DNA of 64,000 nucleotides from Meghimatium bilineatum (GCA_034231615.1 CM067319.1:5411501-5475500), one strand, 5' to 3'; counted from the stretch's first letter, positions 11,335 through 21,728 are shown. Notes: generated by a model from the sequence alone, not told the origin. Made by a program: numbers and translations.

Positions 11335-12005
11335 ATCATGCTGATGTTATACCAACCTTACTATACGCCTGCGAAACGTGGACAGTGTATGCTAGACATG
11401 CAAGAAAGTTAAATCATTTCCATCTTACCTGCCTACGTAAATTACTAAACATCCATTGGTGGGACAAAGTACCAGACTACGAGGTCTTGGAAAAATCAAC
11501 CTCAATAAGCATCCACACAATACTTATGAAGGCGCAGGCACGCTGGGCAGGCCATCTTGTGCGTATGGAGAACTCGCGTTTGCCAAAACAAATATATTAT
11601 GGAGAACTAAAGGCAGGATTTCGAAAAGCTGGTGGACAGAAAAAGCGTTTCAAAGACACGCTCAAGTCATCCTTGAAACATCTTAACATTGACGTAGGCG
11701 CTTGGGAGAGCCTCGCTCAGGATAGAACAGCATGGCATTACAGCATTAGAACGGGAGCACTAGCGGCAGAGGAATTCAGACAAGAAACTGCAAGACAAAA
11801 GCGGACACGTAGAAAAGAAAAAACATCTCAACGTCACACAGATACCTTCTATTGTTGTCAATTCTGTAAAAGAACATTGTGTGCGCGCATTGGACTTGCT
11901 AGTCATTTAAAAACGCACTATTAACTTTATTATTTTATTATTTATTGTTATTATTATTATGGTTGAGTTTTTGGTCATCGTCGATCACGACGGACGAACA
12001 TCATA
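11335..12005 (+). mobile_element. LINE 3' end: RT C-terminal domain with C2H2 zinc finger and 3' UTR
   Basis: An open frame from about 11340 to the stop at 11922-11924 reads PTLLYACETWTVYARHARKL, FHLTCLRKLLNIHWWDKVPD, QARWAGHLVRMENSRLPKQI, YYGELKAGFRKAGGQKKRFK, SLKHLNIDVGAWESLAQDRT and ends with CQFCKRTLCARIGLASHLKT-H (a C-x2-C-x12-H-x3-H finger). This is the standard C-terminus of a widespread metazoan LINE family. It is the least decayed mobile fragment in the window, but lacks the RT core. The AT-rich run and the hairpin-like ggtcatcgtcgatcacgacg near 11970-11995 look like the element's 3' end. Confidence 0.9.
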
Positions 12006-12059
12006 ATACCACCCTCCCTTTATAGTGTAAAGACTGGTATCATATCTTTCCACCCTTGA

Positions 12060-12300
12060 TAGTGTCAGTCATTCAGTTCCTCTTTTGCCAAGTTTGGCAC
12101 ATATGGCGGATGTCATTGTTCTCCATGCCTGTCGATCAGTTGTCAAGGATTGCAGTGCATTTATGTCTGTTAATTTTAGTTCATTCATAAATGTTCTTCG
12201 AGCGTTGTTTTTGGTCTTCCCTGTATTCTTTTCCCGTCTGGTGTCCACATGAAGGCTTGTCGTGGAATTTTATCTTCCTTCACTCTAAGTACGTGTTGAA
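12060..12300 (-). mobile_element. LINE C-terminal fragment, minus strand
   Basis: The minus strand gives VLRVKEDKIPRQAFMWTPDG, KRIQGRPKTTLEEHL and, after a frameshift, NELKLTDINALQSLTTDRQA, WRTMTSAICAKLG then a stop. The G.R.qGRPk.T and DR.aWR.m..A.CA pattern is the C-terminus of a second LINE type, in opposite orientation to its neighbour at 11335-12005. Confidence 0.8.
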
Positions 12301-12858
12301 ATATTTATTAATGGTTTCATATTTGCTTAGAACTATAACATCCGCTACACAAACACTGGGAGTTTTACAATGACGATTTGTTAGATCGTCGATTAACGTA
12401 TCCAAAGGAATCAAGAACAGAACACACGTCCGCCATCTTGAAACTGGTAACCGGAACTCTCCTTGATAGTGTTGCGTTTGTTATCATGTCTTTTTCTCCA
12501 TTTATTTCTCTATTTCATATGCTGTCAGTTATTTCTTCTGATGTTCCCTGCCGTGTAACTTAGATTATTATTCCTTTCGATAGCCTTCTATTTCATGTAC
12601 TGTCAGTCATTTCCTATACCCATGTTCTCCCATGCCACAATACTAGATTATCAAACATATCCTATCTTGGTCTTCCACTATCCATTTTGCTCTTGAACTT
12701 GTCTGTTGTTACATTACAATGTGTTCCATCTTTCCTCTTCTCATGGTTTTACCCTAAATTATCGATATATATACATCAACGATATTTTAGAGGATCAATT
12801 GAAATTGTACGCCACTATTTTTAAACTGAATGTTTATTGTAGAAACACATTTCCACAG
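12301..12858. other. Intron 3, 3' part: degenerate retroelement sequence, no gene
   Basis: 12560-12720 contains phrases (cccatgccacaatactagat, cttggtcttccactatcc) resembling antisense LINE C-terminal sequence as at 17525-17765, but no readable frame. The remainder leads to the e4 acceptor. Confidence 0.4.
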
Positions 12859-12942
12859 CCACTACACTGGTATACTACATCATCATGTTGCGGTAATTGT
12901 AGCATACCTGGCCCCACAGAAGAGGGAAACTACACCATTTCT
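12859..12942 (+). CDS. RPTP exon e4: middle of the second FN3 domain
   Basis: The acceptor is catttccacag and the donor is atttct|gtaagt. The exon is 84 bp, phase 0-0. It reads PLHWYTTSSCCGNCSIPGPT-EEGNYTIS. Of the two nearby AGs (12842 and 12858), only the second keeps phase 0 with e3; the first gives a stop in that phase. The ending GNYTIS continues into VVTKNENFTGS of e5, an FN3 F-G hairpin. Sequons are NCS and NYT. The Cys-Cys pair is unusual for FN3. Confidence 0.75.
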
Positions 12943-12944
12943 GT

Positions 12945-13050
12945 AAGTATGTGCCATTGTGTTTAAAATTATGTATCATTGTGTTGTGTTTAGAATTATT
13001 TTGTATGTATCATTGTGTTGTGTTTAGAAGTATGTATCATTGTGTCCATA
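12945..13050. repeat. 27-33 bp array starting 3 nt inside the e4 donor
   Basis: Three to four imperfect copies of gtatgt.tcattgtgttgtg followed by tttagaa. The first copy (agtatgtgccattgtgttta) begins within the donor gtaagtatg itself. Confidence 0.8.
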
Positions 13051-13074
13051 GTCGTGTTGGAAGTGAAAGAGAAA

Positions 13075-13139
13075 TATTGCAGTATTCATGCTTACATTTA
13101 GATTAGTATATTTCTCCGTTATCATACTCAATCTATTGC
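13075..13139. repeat. 65-bp direct repeat, left copy
   Basis: tattgcagtattcatgctta ... tcatactcaatctattgc matches 14153-14217 with about seven mismatches. The pair brackets about 1.0 kb. Confidence 0.85.
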
Positions 13140-13800
13140 AGTTAGACTGCTCGTTGTTGCGGTAAAAATACACTACTGGCTTCGTGTACTGTTCTCCCTT
13201 TTGATCTGACAGTATGTGACAGAGGGTATTTTAACGCTCTGTACGTAGTGTCGCAATAAGTGTGACAGTAGACTAACATCTGCTTTCTGCGTCTCGTAGG
13301 GAAGTTGTTGGAATACTGGTGCCGTGCCCAGCTTAGTACCTGTGGTTGACTTGAACTACTACAGCCAATTAATTCTCTCAGGTTATACGTATAAACTCGT
13401 TAACAACAAGCACCCATGTCTTAGAGTATATTTTGTGGCCTCTCTCCTCGAGAGATCGCCAACACAGTTTATTTACAGTGACAAGAAACAATCACCAGCA
13501 ATTATATGCATTGAAATCATGGAATCTCAGGTTTCAAAACGTCTCTCTAACTCTAAGATAACTTGTGAACTGGCTGAGTTCTAACTTATCTTTGGATCCT
13601 CACAACCTGATCTAGTAATTATATACCTTACACGTGAAATCACAGAAACATCAACTATCTCTCTAAGTCTACGCTAACTAGCGAACACTGTATTCTAGCT
13701 AGCTTAACTTGCATCTGACTTGCGACTAGATATACGAACTCTGTGGTTTGCTTCCTCGATTTCTTGGCTGCTACTAAGTCCTAAGAACTGACTGAATTAT
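13140..13800. other. Bracketed segment of intron 4 with an unrecognised open frame
   Basis: An open frame at 13324-13584 (+) with SLVPVVDLNYYSQLILSGY, CLRVYFVASLLERSPTQFIY is preceded by a good AG (cgtctcgtag, 13299). I recognise no family, and its phase is not needed by the RPTP. It may be chance or part of an inserted element. Confidence 0.3.
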
Positions 13801-13802
13801 CT

Positions 13803-14152
13803 ATTTCTCCTAATACACAATACCTAATACCCAATATCTAATACCTAAAACCTAATACCTAAAACATAATACATAATACCTAAAACCTATTACCTAAAAC
13901 CTAAATCCTAATACCTAAAACCTAATATCTAAAACCTAATACCTAACGCCTAAAACCTAATACCTAATACCTAATACCTAAAACCTAATACCTAATACAT
14001 AAAACCTAAAACCTAATACCTAAAACCTAATACCAAAAAACTTAAAACCTAATACCTAAAACCTAATACATAATACCTAATACCTAAAACCTAATACATA
14101 AAACCTAAAATCTAATACCTAAAACCGAATACCTAAAACCTAATACCTAATC
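13803..14152. repeat. 7-bp-period array of cctaata and cctaaaa
   Basis: About 350 bp of alternating cctaata/cctaaaa heptamers, often in 14-bp pairs. It is interstitial and lacks a telomere consensus. Confidence 0.93.
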
Positions 14153-14217
14153 TATTGCAGTATGCTTGCTTACATTCAGATTAGTATATTTCTCTGGTAT
14201 CCTACTCAATCTATTGC
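14153..14217. repeat. 65-bp direct repeat, right copy
   Basis: Partner of 13075-13139 (tattgcagtatgcttgctta ... tactcaatctattgc). Confidence 0.85.
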
Positions 14218-14261
14218 TTTTGCTACTTTGTGTTATCTTGTTGTACTTGTCTTCCATCTTC

Positions 14262-14271
14262 TTTTTTCCTC

Positions 14272-14306
<35 letters not shown>

Positions 14307-14308
14307 AG
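14262..14308. repeat. (CT)n microsatellite
   Basis: About 36 bp of CT dinucleotides with one interruption. Confidence 0.95.
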
Positions 14309-14445
14309 TATCAAATTGTGTGGAGGAGACAACTCCTACTGTATTTCTCTTTACGTAATATTAAGTATTGTTTTTTTATCATGATGAGGACTTTTTAGTC
14401 GAAATGGCATTTGTTTTTGTGGCTGTTGTTAGTGTTTTGCGTAGT

Positions 14446-14512
14446 TATCACCACCATCATCATCATCATCATCACCACTACCATCAACACAAACATCATC
14501 ATCATCACTATA
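14446..14512. repeat. (CAT/CAC)n microsatellite
   Basis: Trinucleotide run caccatcatcatcatcatca and relatives. Confidence 0.95.
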
Positions 14513-14611
14513 TTCACATCAACAGATCAGTAGCATTGATTTCACATTTTTTAATGTTAGCAACAGGATGTTCAATGTCCGTACCACTATTATCGTATAT
14601 TCATAGATTTA

Positions 14612-14668
14612 CTGTACGCACGCACGCACGCACACCGCACGCACGCACACACGCAGGCACGCACACAC
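14612..14668. repeat. (ACGC)n/(ACAC)n microsatellite
   Basis: Tetranucleotide run acgcacgcacgcacaccgca and relatives. Confidence 0.95.
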
Positions 14669-14669
14669 A

Positions 14670-15544
14670 AAAATACGATAAATTCAAATCTATTTCTGAG
14701 ATAAAATAACATAAATTTATGAGAATAGACAAAACAATGACTGCACTACAGTAACATCAATATTAATCACATAAATATATTTGTTTTATAAAGAAGGTTT
14801 CAAACAAGATTTTAGCCAGGTCTAATTCAGATGACACCGAGTTGCTTTGGAGTTTGAGCACATTTATGCGGAAATCGGTGAATCCGGGTTCCTAAATAAA
14901 GTTTGATTGTAGACATCCATCGTGTAAATTATCAATTTACTATGAATATGGACAGATCGAGTGTGACTCAGGTGAGAACTAACGAATTGCACTGGTATGT
15001 AAATTCCTCGAGGAACAGAAATATACGTACGTACAATAGGCATTCGTACTTTAATGACTATTGTATTTTCTTGCTTTCATATTTTTTAAATTTTATCTTG
15101 CGTTCGTTCTCAAACTCAAATCGAGAAGGGATTATTACTGCTAAATTTTTAGCAAATTTGCAAATTGCTTTTTGTTGATGCTTTATTTGCGCCAATGACC
15201 CGACAGATCTGACTTCTGCTTGTAAGTGACAAATACAAATAACACATAACAGAAATAAGATTACTTGAGATGTAACTTGGATAAAAGATCATGTTGTATG
15301 TCCCTAGGGTTGTATATGAGTTGAATTTGTGAAACGTTATTTCACGTCATTACGAGGCTAATTGATGTCAGCTGAACAGACGGTTAGCATTTCGTCTGCT
15401 GTCTTGTTATTTTGTCTGTAGTAATAACCTGTGCGCCACCGGCTCACATGGCACATGGCGGAAAATTATATTTACACCACCTTTATGTTACTGACTCGAC
15501 ATTGCATCAAATTATAGTGATTTAATCTTTTGTTACTCGACATT
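14670..15544. other. Intron 4: no gene; one dispersed-repeat fragment at about 15098-15212
   Basis: 15098-15212 starts cgttcgttctcaaactcaaa and contains tttgcgccaatgacccgaca, both shared with the dispersed family at 23733-23860, 31755-31935 and 34205-34495. No other feature is seen. Confidence 0.55.
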
Positions 15545-15668
15545 ATATCAAGCGATAGTTGCATTGCATCAAATGATAGTTATATTACATCAAATGATAG
15601 TTACATTACATCAAATGATAGTTACATTACATCAAATGATAGTTACATTACATCAAATGATAGTTACA
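15545..15668. repeat. 21-bp minisatellite
   Basis: About six copies of tacattacatcaaatgatag(t), with gcatc variants at the edges. Confidence 0.94.
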
Positions 15669-16519
15669 TTGCAGCTGTCATGTATGTTGCATGAGGTGAC
15701 TTGTAAAATTGGACTTGGTGGCTAACTACCCCACTCTACGATATGACCAATCTTGAACTGCAGAGATGGAACCATTACTTGAATGTACATTCTGTCTCGA
15801 TATTTCAAGAAAGTATCGGCAAATGTCTCTCCTGATTAGAAGGCTACAAATCACATGGCATTGCATCATACAGTCACATATAGTAACACAGTAATTGTGC
15901 ACTTGAAGGAGCTAAGAAATAAGCTCCATCAAAGAGTTAATGACACTGGAGCTGTAAGTCAAATTCCAACTTTCTGTAATAGGAAACAAGAGTCGTCGGC
16001 ACCAACTACTCCCTTGTAGTTCTATCGTCATCATCATCTACATTATCTTCATCTACATTATCATCATCTACATTATCATCATTATTATGATCATTAGCTA
16101 GATTCTTGATTAGGAACCGGCATCACTGCCCAAGAGGGACATTCCCATAAATGATCCACCTACGGACAGACATTCCCATAAATGATCTACTTACCGAGAG
16201 ACATTCCCATAAATGATCTACTTACCGGCAGACATCTCAAAGTATATAAACTCTGTGTCCCAGACAGTTTTTGGTTATGGGTTATTCCGATCATTCCAAC
16301 GAGAACGTACTTTTTCCCTCCCCCTGGTGACTCCAATTGCTATAATTCTCTGAACAAGTACATTGTCTTTTTTCATCCTCCTCATCAACTTGTAAGGTGA
16401 AATTATCAGCACTATTGTCATCGTCATCAGTACCATTATTATCATCATCAAAACCATCTACCTTATCATGAACAACCAAACATTATTAATCTTTTATTGA
16501 GAATATCTCAAATACGTCA
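15669..16519. other. Intron 4: no gene; short ATC runs and a 31-bp triplicate
   Basis: 16020-16090 is a tcatcatctacattatc run. 16138-16230 holds three 31-bp copies of gacattcccataaatgatc. 16415-16460 is another ATC-rich run. No coding feature. Confidence 0.7.
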
Positions 16520-16690
16520 TTCGTTTCCCTTTTGCGCTGAAGTTAGCGCATAGGGCAGAGGTCAGATCTCTCCAATTCTGTCTGTTCAAAGCTATTCTGT
16601 GCAGTTCTTGAATAGTATGGATATTGATTGTTTTACTTTCTCCAAGTATTATTCTTCTGAGTGCTTCTTTTGGTCTAACCCTGACTCTTT
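16520..16690 (-). mobile_element. LINE C-terminal fragment, minus strand
   Basis: The minus strand reads VRPKEALRRIILGESKTINI, HTIQELHRIALNRQNWRDLT, SALCAN. The (R)qnWRdlt.a.cA ending is the same C-terminal motif as at 12060-12300. It lies 65 bp before exon e5. Confidence 0.75.
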
Positions 16691-16754
16691 TGTCTGTAGG
16701 TATCCAAATACTTCACTTGTACATTACTATGACTATACCGTTTCTTATCCTCAG

Positions 16755-16824
16755 GTGGTGACAAAAAACGAAAACTTCACTGGGAGCTTTTCGCAGGATG
16801 CATTCTGGACAGTCACGAAAAAAT
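16755..16824 (+). CDS. RPTP exon e5: end of the second FN3 domain
   Basis: The acceptor is cttatcctcag and the donor is aaaaaat|gtaatc (a weak donor). The exon is 70 bp, phase 0 in and phase 1 out. It reads VVTKNENFTGSFSQDAFWTV-TKK. ISVVTKNENFTGS is a typical FN3 G-strand region with sequon NFT. An upstream AG at 16699 would put phase 0 into a stop after ten codons, so 16754 was chosen. The exon is small but fits both neighbours in phase. Confidence 0.75.
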
Positions 16825-16977
16825 GTAATCATAATTCCTTTATTTCTACATATGTGTCTGCTGTTGAGAAACAGTTCACCTGTAGCAGAATGTCACTCAT
16901 GCGCGTATGTAATCGAACATTGCAAGCAGAATAGAAATTTATTCTTGGTTTTTATAAATGTATAAAATAATATAACT

Positions 16978-17518
16978 AACTACTACAACTACTTTTACTA
17001 ACACTACTACTATTACTACTACTACTATTACTACTACTACTTTTACTACTACTACTACTACCACTACTACTACTATTTTTACTAACACTACTACTACTAC
17101 TATTATTAATACTATTACTTCTTTTACTACTACTACTACTGCTACTACTAATACTACTACTACTACTACTAATTTTACTAACACTACTACTGCTACTACT
17201 ACTAATTTTACTAACACTACTACTGCTACTACTACTAATTGTACTAACACTACTACTGCTACTACTACTAATTGTACTAACACTACTACTGCTACTACTA
17301 CTAATTGTACTAACACTACTACTGCTACTACTACTAATTTTACTAACACTACTACTGCTACTACTACTAATTGTACTAACACTACTACTGCTACTACTAC
17401 TAATTGTACTAACACTACTACTGCTACTACTACTAATTTTACTAACACTACTACTGCTACTACTACTAATTGTACTAACACTACTACTGCTACTACTACT
17501 AATTTTACTAACACTACT
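16978..17518. repeat. (TAC)n array with 33-bp higher-order unit
   Basis: A TAC-rich array. From about 17160 a 33-bp unit (aattgtactaacactactac plus tgctactactact) repeats about ten times, alternating aattgt and aatttt, each with a tactaac heptamer. The long minus-strand Val-rich frame through it is an artefact of the repeat. Confidence 0.95.
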
Positions 17519-17524
17519 TCTCAG

Positions 17525-17765
17525 TCAATCAAGTGTCATACCAAATGGCGTAGGCGATCATGTTTCTCCACGACTCTTTGTCTCTTGTGTTGTCAATAAG
17601 CTCGGTCTGTGAACTTCTAACGTGCCACAATACTAGTCCATCTAGCAACTTTTCTCTTTGTCGTCCACTGTCTCCTCTTCCTTTGATCTTTCCAGTGGTT
17701 ATTAAGTTTTAAATCTGTATTTTTCTCAGCACATGCCCTAGAAACTTTGACTGTCTGCCCCTAAT
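17525..17765 (-). mobile_element. LINE C-terminal fragment, minus strand
   Basis: The minus strand reads FLGHVLRKIQI, then GKIKGRGDSGRQREKLLDGL, ELIDNTRDKESWRNMIAYAI and a stop. The GkikGRg..GrqR..lLd and DresWR.mi..A motifs are a LINE C-terminus of a third type. Confidence 0.78.
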
Positions 17766-17767
17766 GT

Positions 17768-18092
17768 TATACTTCTACTACTGCTATTACTACTACTAAT
17801 AGTACTATTACTACTACTACTACTACCATCACTACTACTACTACTAGTACTATTACTACTACTGCTACTACTACTACTTTTACTACTACCATCACTACTA
17901 CTAGTACTATTACTACTACTGCTACTACTTTTACTACTACTTTACTACTTCTACTATTTCTACTATTACTTCTACTACTACGGCTACTATTTCTGCTACT
18001 ACTACTACTACTACTATTACTACTTTTACTATTACTACTACTATTATTATTATTACTACTACTACTGCTACTACTACTATTACTACTATTGC
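17768..18092. repeat. (TAC)n array
   Basis: Imperfect TAC/TAT/TGC trinucleotide array, about 325 bp. Confidence 0.95.
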
Positions 18093-18849
18093 TGCTTCAG
18101 TGCCAGAGTTGGGTAGGCACATCTCAGCAAGAAGAGAGAACCCTTCGCAAGCTAAGGGGATCAGAGTAGGTAGTGAGAACCCTCCACCGACAGCAGAAAA
18201 TTGATGGTATGAAATACCACGTTACGTTGCGTGAACAGCCCATAATGGCTCGTGTAATAATATTGTCACACAACCACCTCAGGAGTGGAAATGCAACTGT
18301 GATGTATGGGACGTGCAAATGTGGGAAGACGAACTGGCCAGACTAAAAGGAATTGCTTATTCTCCGCCATTTATGCAGGATCTTCGGAAGAACAATATTG
18401 TGTTTTCGGACACCAGACACTTCTTTAAGCGGGCACAAAAGAACTATAGACTGGGTCTAGGGAAATACACGATTGCCATAGAAAGTATGAATGCGGAAAT
18501 GTGTGTTTATATAATGACTTGCCGTACATTTGTGTATAATGAAAAAAAGGCAGCGGGTGAAAACAGATGGGAGCATGCGAGATGTAAGAAGCATTTTGAT
18601 TAGTCGGAAGTTTCTGCTGAGTTGTGGAGAACTTAGCAAATTGGGGATTCGAGATTCGATTGAGCGATTGAAAAAGTGGACAGCGACGAGGTAGGTCGTA
18701 ATGTGGACTGCAAAGCCATAGCATGGGTCGAAAATGATTCCCGAGTAGTTACAAGTTTAGTGAGAAATATTTAGCTAGAATTTGTTAGTCATGGCATGAA
18801 TATCTCTAAGTTGAGAGACTGTGCAATGCTCCGAGTAAGCCGGATTTCT
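18093..18849. other. Intron 5: unrecognised open frame 18313-18603
   Basis: The + frame 18313-18603 reads MQMWEDELARLKGIAYSPPF, DTRHFFKRAQKNYRLGLGKY and so on, and ends HFD*. Upstream, 18190-18310 in another frame gives REQPIMARVIILSHNHLRSG. It looks like decayed coding sequence, perhaps a transposon, but I do not recognise it. Confidence 0.3.
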
Positions 18850-19137
18850 CGCTGGATAGCAGATAAGAAGTAAAAGTAAAGTAACCCATAGCATTTATTA
18901 ATGCCGTAGGGGTGTGAGATGTTAGCGATCTCACATTTCACAGGCTCTGCAAATGAGGACGGTAGCCATCTCCTCTCCCTCGCAGTCTTTACTTCCCGGA
19001 TTAATCCGGTACCCATTTAAGGCTTGGTCGACCTGGGAGCCGTTGCGATCTGAAAACATTTCCGCCTCAGCTGGTGAATGAACCCATGACCACTCATATG
19101 CGAAGCCAGTGCGCTAACCACTGCGCTAACGCGGCTC
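18850..19137 (-). mobile_element. tRNA-derived SINE, minus strand
   Basis: On the minus strand from 19137 the head reads aaggagccgcgttagcgcag then tggttagcgc. It contains a pol III A box (tagcgcagtgg, 19129-19119) and a B-box-like gggttcattcacc (19085-19073) at the expected distance. The body continues to about 18850 with ggtaccggattaatccggga in its middle. Confidence 0.72.
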
Positions 19138-19307
19138 CTTAGATAAACAGTACAGACAGTTCAACAAGTTGAAACAATATTCGTAGCCTAAAATTCTAGG
19201 AAGTCAAAGCAGCATTGCACAAGTCCTGGGACGTGAACTTAGAAATTTTGCATCCTTTACAGGCAGATAGAATCCAACGATTGCCATTACCATCTTCTTC
19301 ACTGTAA

Positions 19308-19502
19308 CACTTCTACTACTACTACTATTGTTACTACTACTAATGCTATTACTTTTACTATTACTACAACTATCTTACTACTACTACTACCTTTACTACT
19401 ATAACTTTTAGTACTACTACTACTGCAACATTTACTACAACTACTTTTACTACTACTGCTGCTACTACTACTACTGCTATTATTACTTTTACTATTACTA
19501 CT
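19308..19502. repeat. (TAC)n array ending 20 bp before exon e6
   Basis: Trinucleotide array of TAC/TAT/TGC with ttttactatt spacers. It runs into the branchpoint region of the e6 acceptor. Confidence 0.95.
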
Positions 19503-19521
19503 GCAACTGTCTTTCCTCCAG

Positions 19522-19645
19522 CTACAGACCAAACAGAAGATCCACACAACCTGATAATCATTGTGAGCATCTTATTAGTTGCGATTGCTGTCATATGTGT
19601 GGCTGTCTATTTCATCTGCAGATTATTCTCCCATCATATGATTTG
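19522..19645 (+). CDS. RPTP exon e6: transmembrane segment
   Basis: The acceptor is ctttcctccag and the donor is atttg|gtaagc. The exon is 124 bp, phase 1 in and phase 2 out. It reads STDQTEDPHN, then LIIIVSILLVAIAVICVAVY and FICRLFSHHMIW. About 23 uninterrupted hydrophobic residues followed by Cys-Arg and basic residues are a single-pass helix with a cytoplasmic stop-transfer end. Its position between FN3 and phosphatase exons fixes the receptor topology. Confidence 0.9.
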
Positions 19646-20199
19646 GTAAGCATACAATTGTCCCTATATTTACTTTTCATTTCTTGTAACATGTTTTTAC
19701 ATAAAACGTTTTCTGGAACTCTCACATTTTAACTCTCCACTCGGATGCAGTTTTGTACCTCATATTTTGTACTACATATTTTGTAACTAATATTTTATAA
19801 AACATATTTTATAACTCATAGTTATAGCTCATATTTTACTCTCCTGAATATCATAATTATCATTATAATGACCAGTTTTATCATCGAATGTTGATTGCAT
19901 CAAATTCCCAAAATACTTTGTCTTTTACCTTAGTGATGCATTCTGCAGGAATTTTTTGTTTGTCTATTGCCTGTTCTCTGCATTTGCTGTAAGAAATCGC
20001 AAAAGCTTTAATTGTTCCTTCTATTATTTATCGTGCATTTCTAATGTCTAAACGGGGAAGAAGCAATAGTAACTTATTTCCTGATGATACCGTTACTACT
20101 TGACGTGACCATTTAGAGGGGTGTTAACACGGATACAACCAATTACTATTTTTATCACTTCTCTGGCAGTGTGTCTGATGGTACTACACATAGGCCTAA
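19646..20199. other. Intron 6, 5' part: no gene seen
   Basis: AT-rich. 19755-19835 has short repeats of catattttgtaactaatatt type. Nothing else is recognised. Confidence 0.5.
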
Positions 20200-20465
20200 T
20201 TTTAAGAAATTTTCCGCTCAAATTATATTTCTACGTTTGGTGTTAAACTCCTGCAGATTAACATAATGTAGTCGGAAGGACGTAATGCTTTGTTTCATTG
20301 GTTAATATCTTTCATTTCTGGCTGACACTTCGACATCAACATGGAGGTGGGTTACTTTAACCATATATGTGCTGGGACAGTCAACTCCACCTCCTTAATC
20401 GCCTCTTACATCATGCATGGAAAGAAAACAGTGCTGTTATTCTGTTCTCCCATTTCGAGCTTCTG
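20200..20465 (+). mobile_element. Dispersed repeat family, degenerate copy
   Basis: Shares ttaaactcctgcagattaac, gtagtcggaaggacgtaatg and gggacagtcaactccacctc with the better copy at 34205-34495, in the same order and spacing. It lacks recognisable pol III boxes or protein coding. Confidence 0.7.
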
Positions 20466-20926
20466 AAAAACAGAGGCGATCTTCCGTTCAATTTCTTAAA
20501 GAATATGGGATTTTTGATATATGTACGAACGTATGTAGTAATCACACTCAGTAGAAGTTGAAAAGAGCAGTGATCTATCGCTGTAGAGTCGGATGTGCTG
20601 AAATTGATCAGCAAGAACTCCAGGTAAGGGGGGCATGGTTATATTTAAGCAACCATTAAAAACGCATCGAAAACGTGATTTCTTTTTACGCGTGAAATGT
20701 TTATGTACGTGGGCAATTGTTCAACCCAAAAAACGTACAATTAATGAAGTTCGTACAGTCACATTATTTTGTTTCCTTTATATTTTTGCATGTCCAAAAA
20801 AAAAAAATATTGTGACTTTATTAAAATTTGAAACAGATTTAAATTTGGCACAAACAATAATAATGCTTAGGGGAGTAAAAGGTATTATATTGTTTTTACC
20901 GAAAGAAATTATGTTGCTATTTTTGT

Positions 20927-21250
20927 ATGCCTCGACTGACATTACAAGAGCGATTGCAAGCTGCTGGTATGCTTGTCGTTGGATTGGCGACCATAGACAT
21001 TGCCCGACATTTCATTTGTGAGCAGTTCATTCTAATAAGGCTGCACCAATAATTGATGCTGACAAGTGCCACCGATGACCGCGACAGACCTGGTCAACCT
21101 CGTAGAACCACACTTTCTCAAGATCGTCATTATGTACTGATGTATCTCCGCAATCGCTTCCATAGAGCTACTGAGACAGCAGCTGATACACCTGACAAAA
21201 GGTGGAGTGTTAGCGCAGACACTGTACGAATGAAACTTCTCTGGTTTGGA
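20927..21250 (+). mobile_element. Tc1/mariner transposase N-terminal fragment, frameshifted
   Basis: ATG at 20927 opens MPRLTLQERLQAAGMLVVGL-ATIDIARHF, the first helix-turn-helix of a Tc1-type transposase. After a stop and frameshift near 21050 the next frame gives DRDRPGQPRRTTLSQDRHYV, YLRNRFHRATETAADTP and WSVSADTVRMKL, matching the GRPR-type linker and second helix-turn-helix. The DDE/DDD catalytic part and terminal inverted repeats are not visible. Confidence 0.85.
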
Positions 21251-21332
21251 CATTATTTTTCTACATTCCTCCGAATGGCCGAGGAGAGAGATGTTTGGAG
21301 GACTTGTTTTGCTGATGTCTCTAGTGTAACAC

Positions 21333-21427
21333 TCCTACGTCCCTGACGGGTTATGGGTCTACGTCCCTGACGGGTTATGGGTCTACGTCCCTGACGGGTT
21401 TGGGGTCTACGACCGTGACGGATTATG
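21333..21427. repeat. 24-bp tandem repeat
   Basis: Four copies of tctacgtccctgacgggtta-tggg, ending 74 bp before the e7 acceptor. Confidence 0.93.
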
Positions 21428-21501
21428 GGGTTTATTATTATATACACGTTTCCTTTTGCTACCGTCATGTACTAATCATTCTAGTTCATGTATGTTTTTA
21501 G

Positions 21502-21552
21502 GAGGTTGAAACCGAGAAAAGAAATACAGGAACCAGAGATCCCTCAAACAAG
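21502..21552 (+). CDS. RPTP exon e7: juxtamembrane micro-exon
   Basis: The acceptor is tgtttttag and the donor is acaag|gtattt. The exon is 51 bp, phase 2-2. With its neighbours it reads W-RLKPRKEIQEPEIPQT-R. It is basic and short, and leads into RPVKMREL of e8. It is small, but phase and composition fit a receptor phosphatase juxtamembrane linker. Confidence 0.78.
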
Positions 21553-21611
21553 GTATTTAATATTTCATTGTATATCTGTGAGTGTTACACTATCAGAACG
21601 TTGATGAAGTG

Positions 21612-21728
21612 TGCAATGCTGATGTGTAGTGATGATGTGTAGTGATGTGTAGTGATGATGTGTAGTGATGATTTTTAGTGATGATGTGTAGTGATGTGTA
21701 GTGATGATGTTTAGTGATGATGTGTGTA
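21612..21728. repeat. tgatgatgtgtag tandem repeat
   Basis: 8-16 bp periodic units gtgatgatgtgtagtgatg after the e7 donor. Confidence 0.9.

Noticed and set aside
12843..12942. Earlier acceptor for exon e4 at 12842
   Set aside because: Starting there in the required phase 0 meets a stop, while 12858 fits the phases of both neighbours.
13803..14152. Interstitial telomere
   Set aside because: Heptamers cctaata/cctaaaa do not match the metazoan TTAGGG or other standard telomere unit, and the array is mid-intron.
16700..16824. Earlier acceptor for exon e5 at 16699
   Set aside because: It has a better pyrimidine tract, but phase 0 from it reaches TGA after ten codons. It would work only in phase 2, which e4 does not supply.
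16939..17514. 191-residue Val/Ala-rich minus-strand protein
   Set aside because: It is the translation of the TAC/33-bp repeat array and has no non-repetitive sequence apart from its end.
21253..21468. Arg-rich minus-strand protein with RQGRRP repeats
   Set aside because: It is a shadow of the 24-bp tandem repeat.
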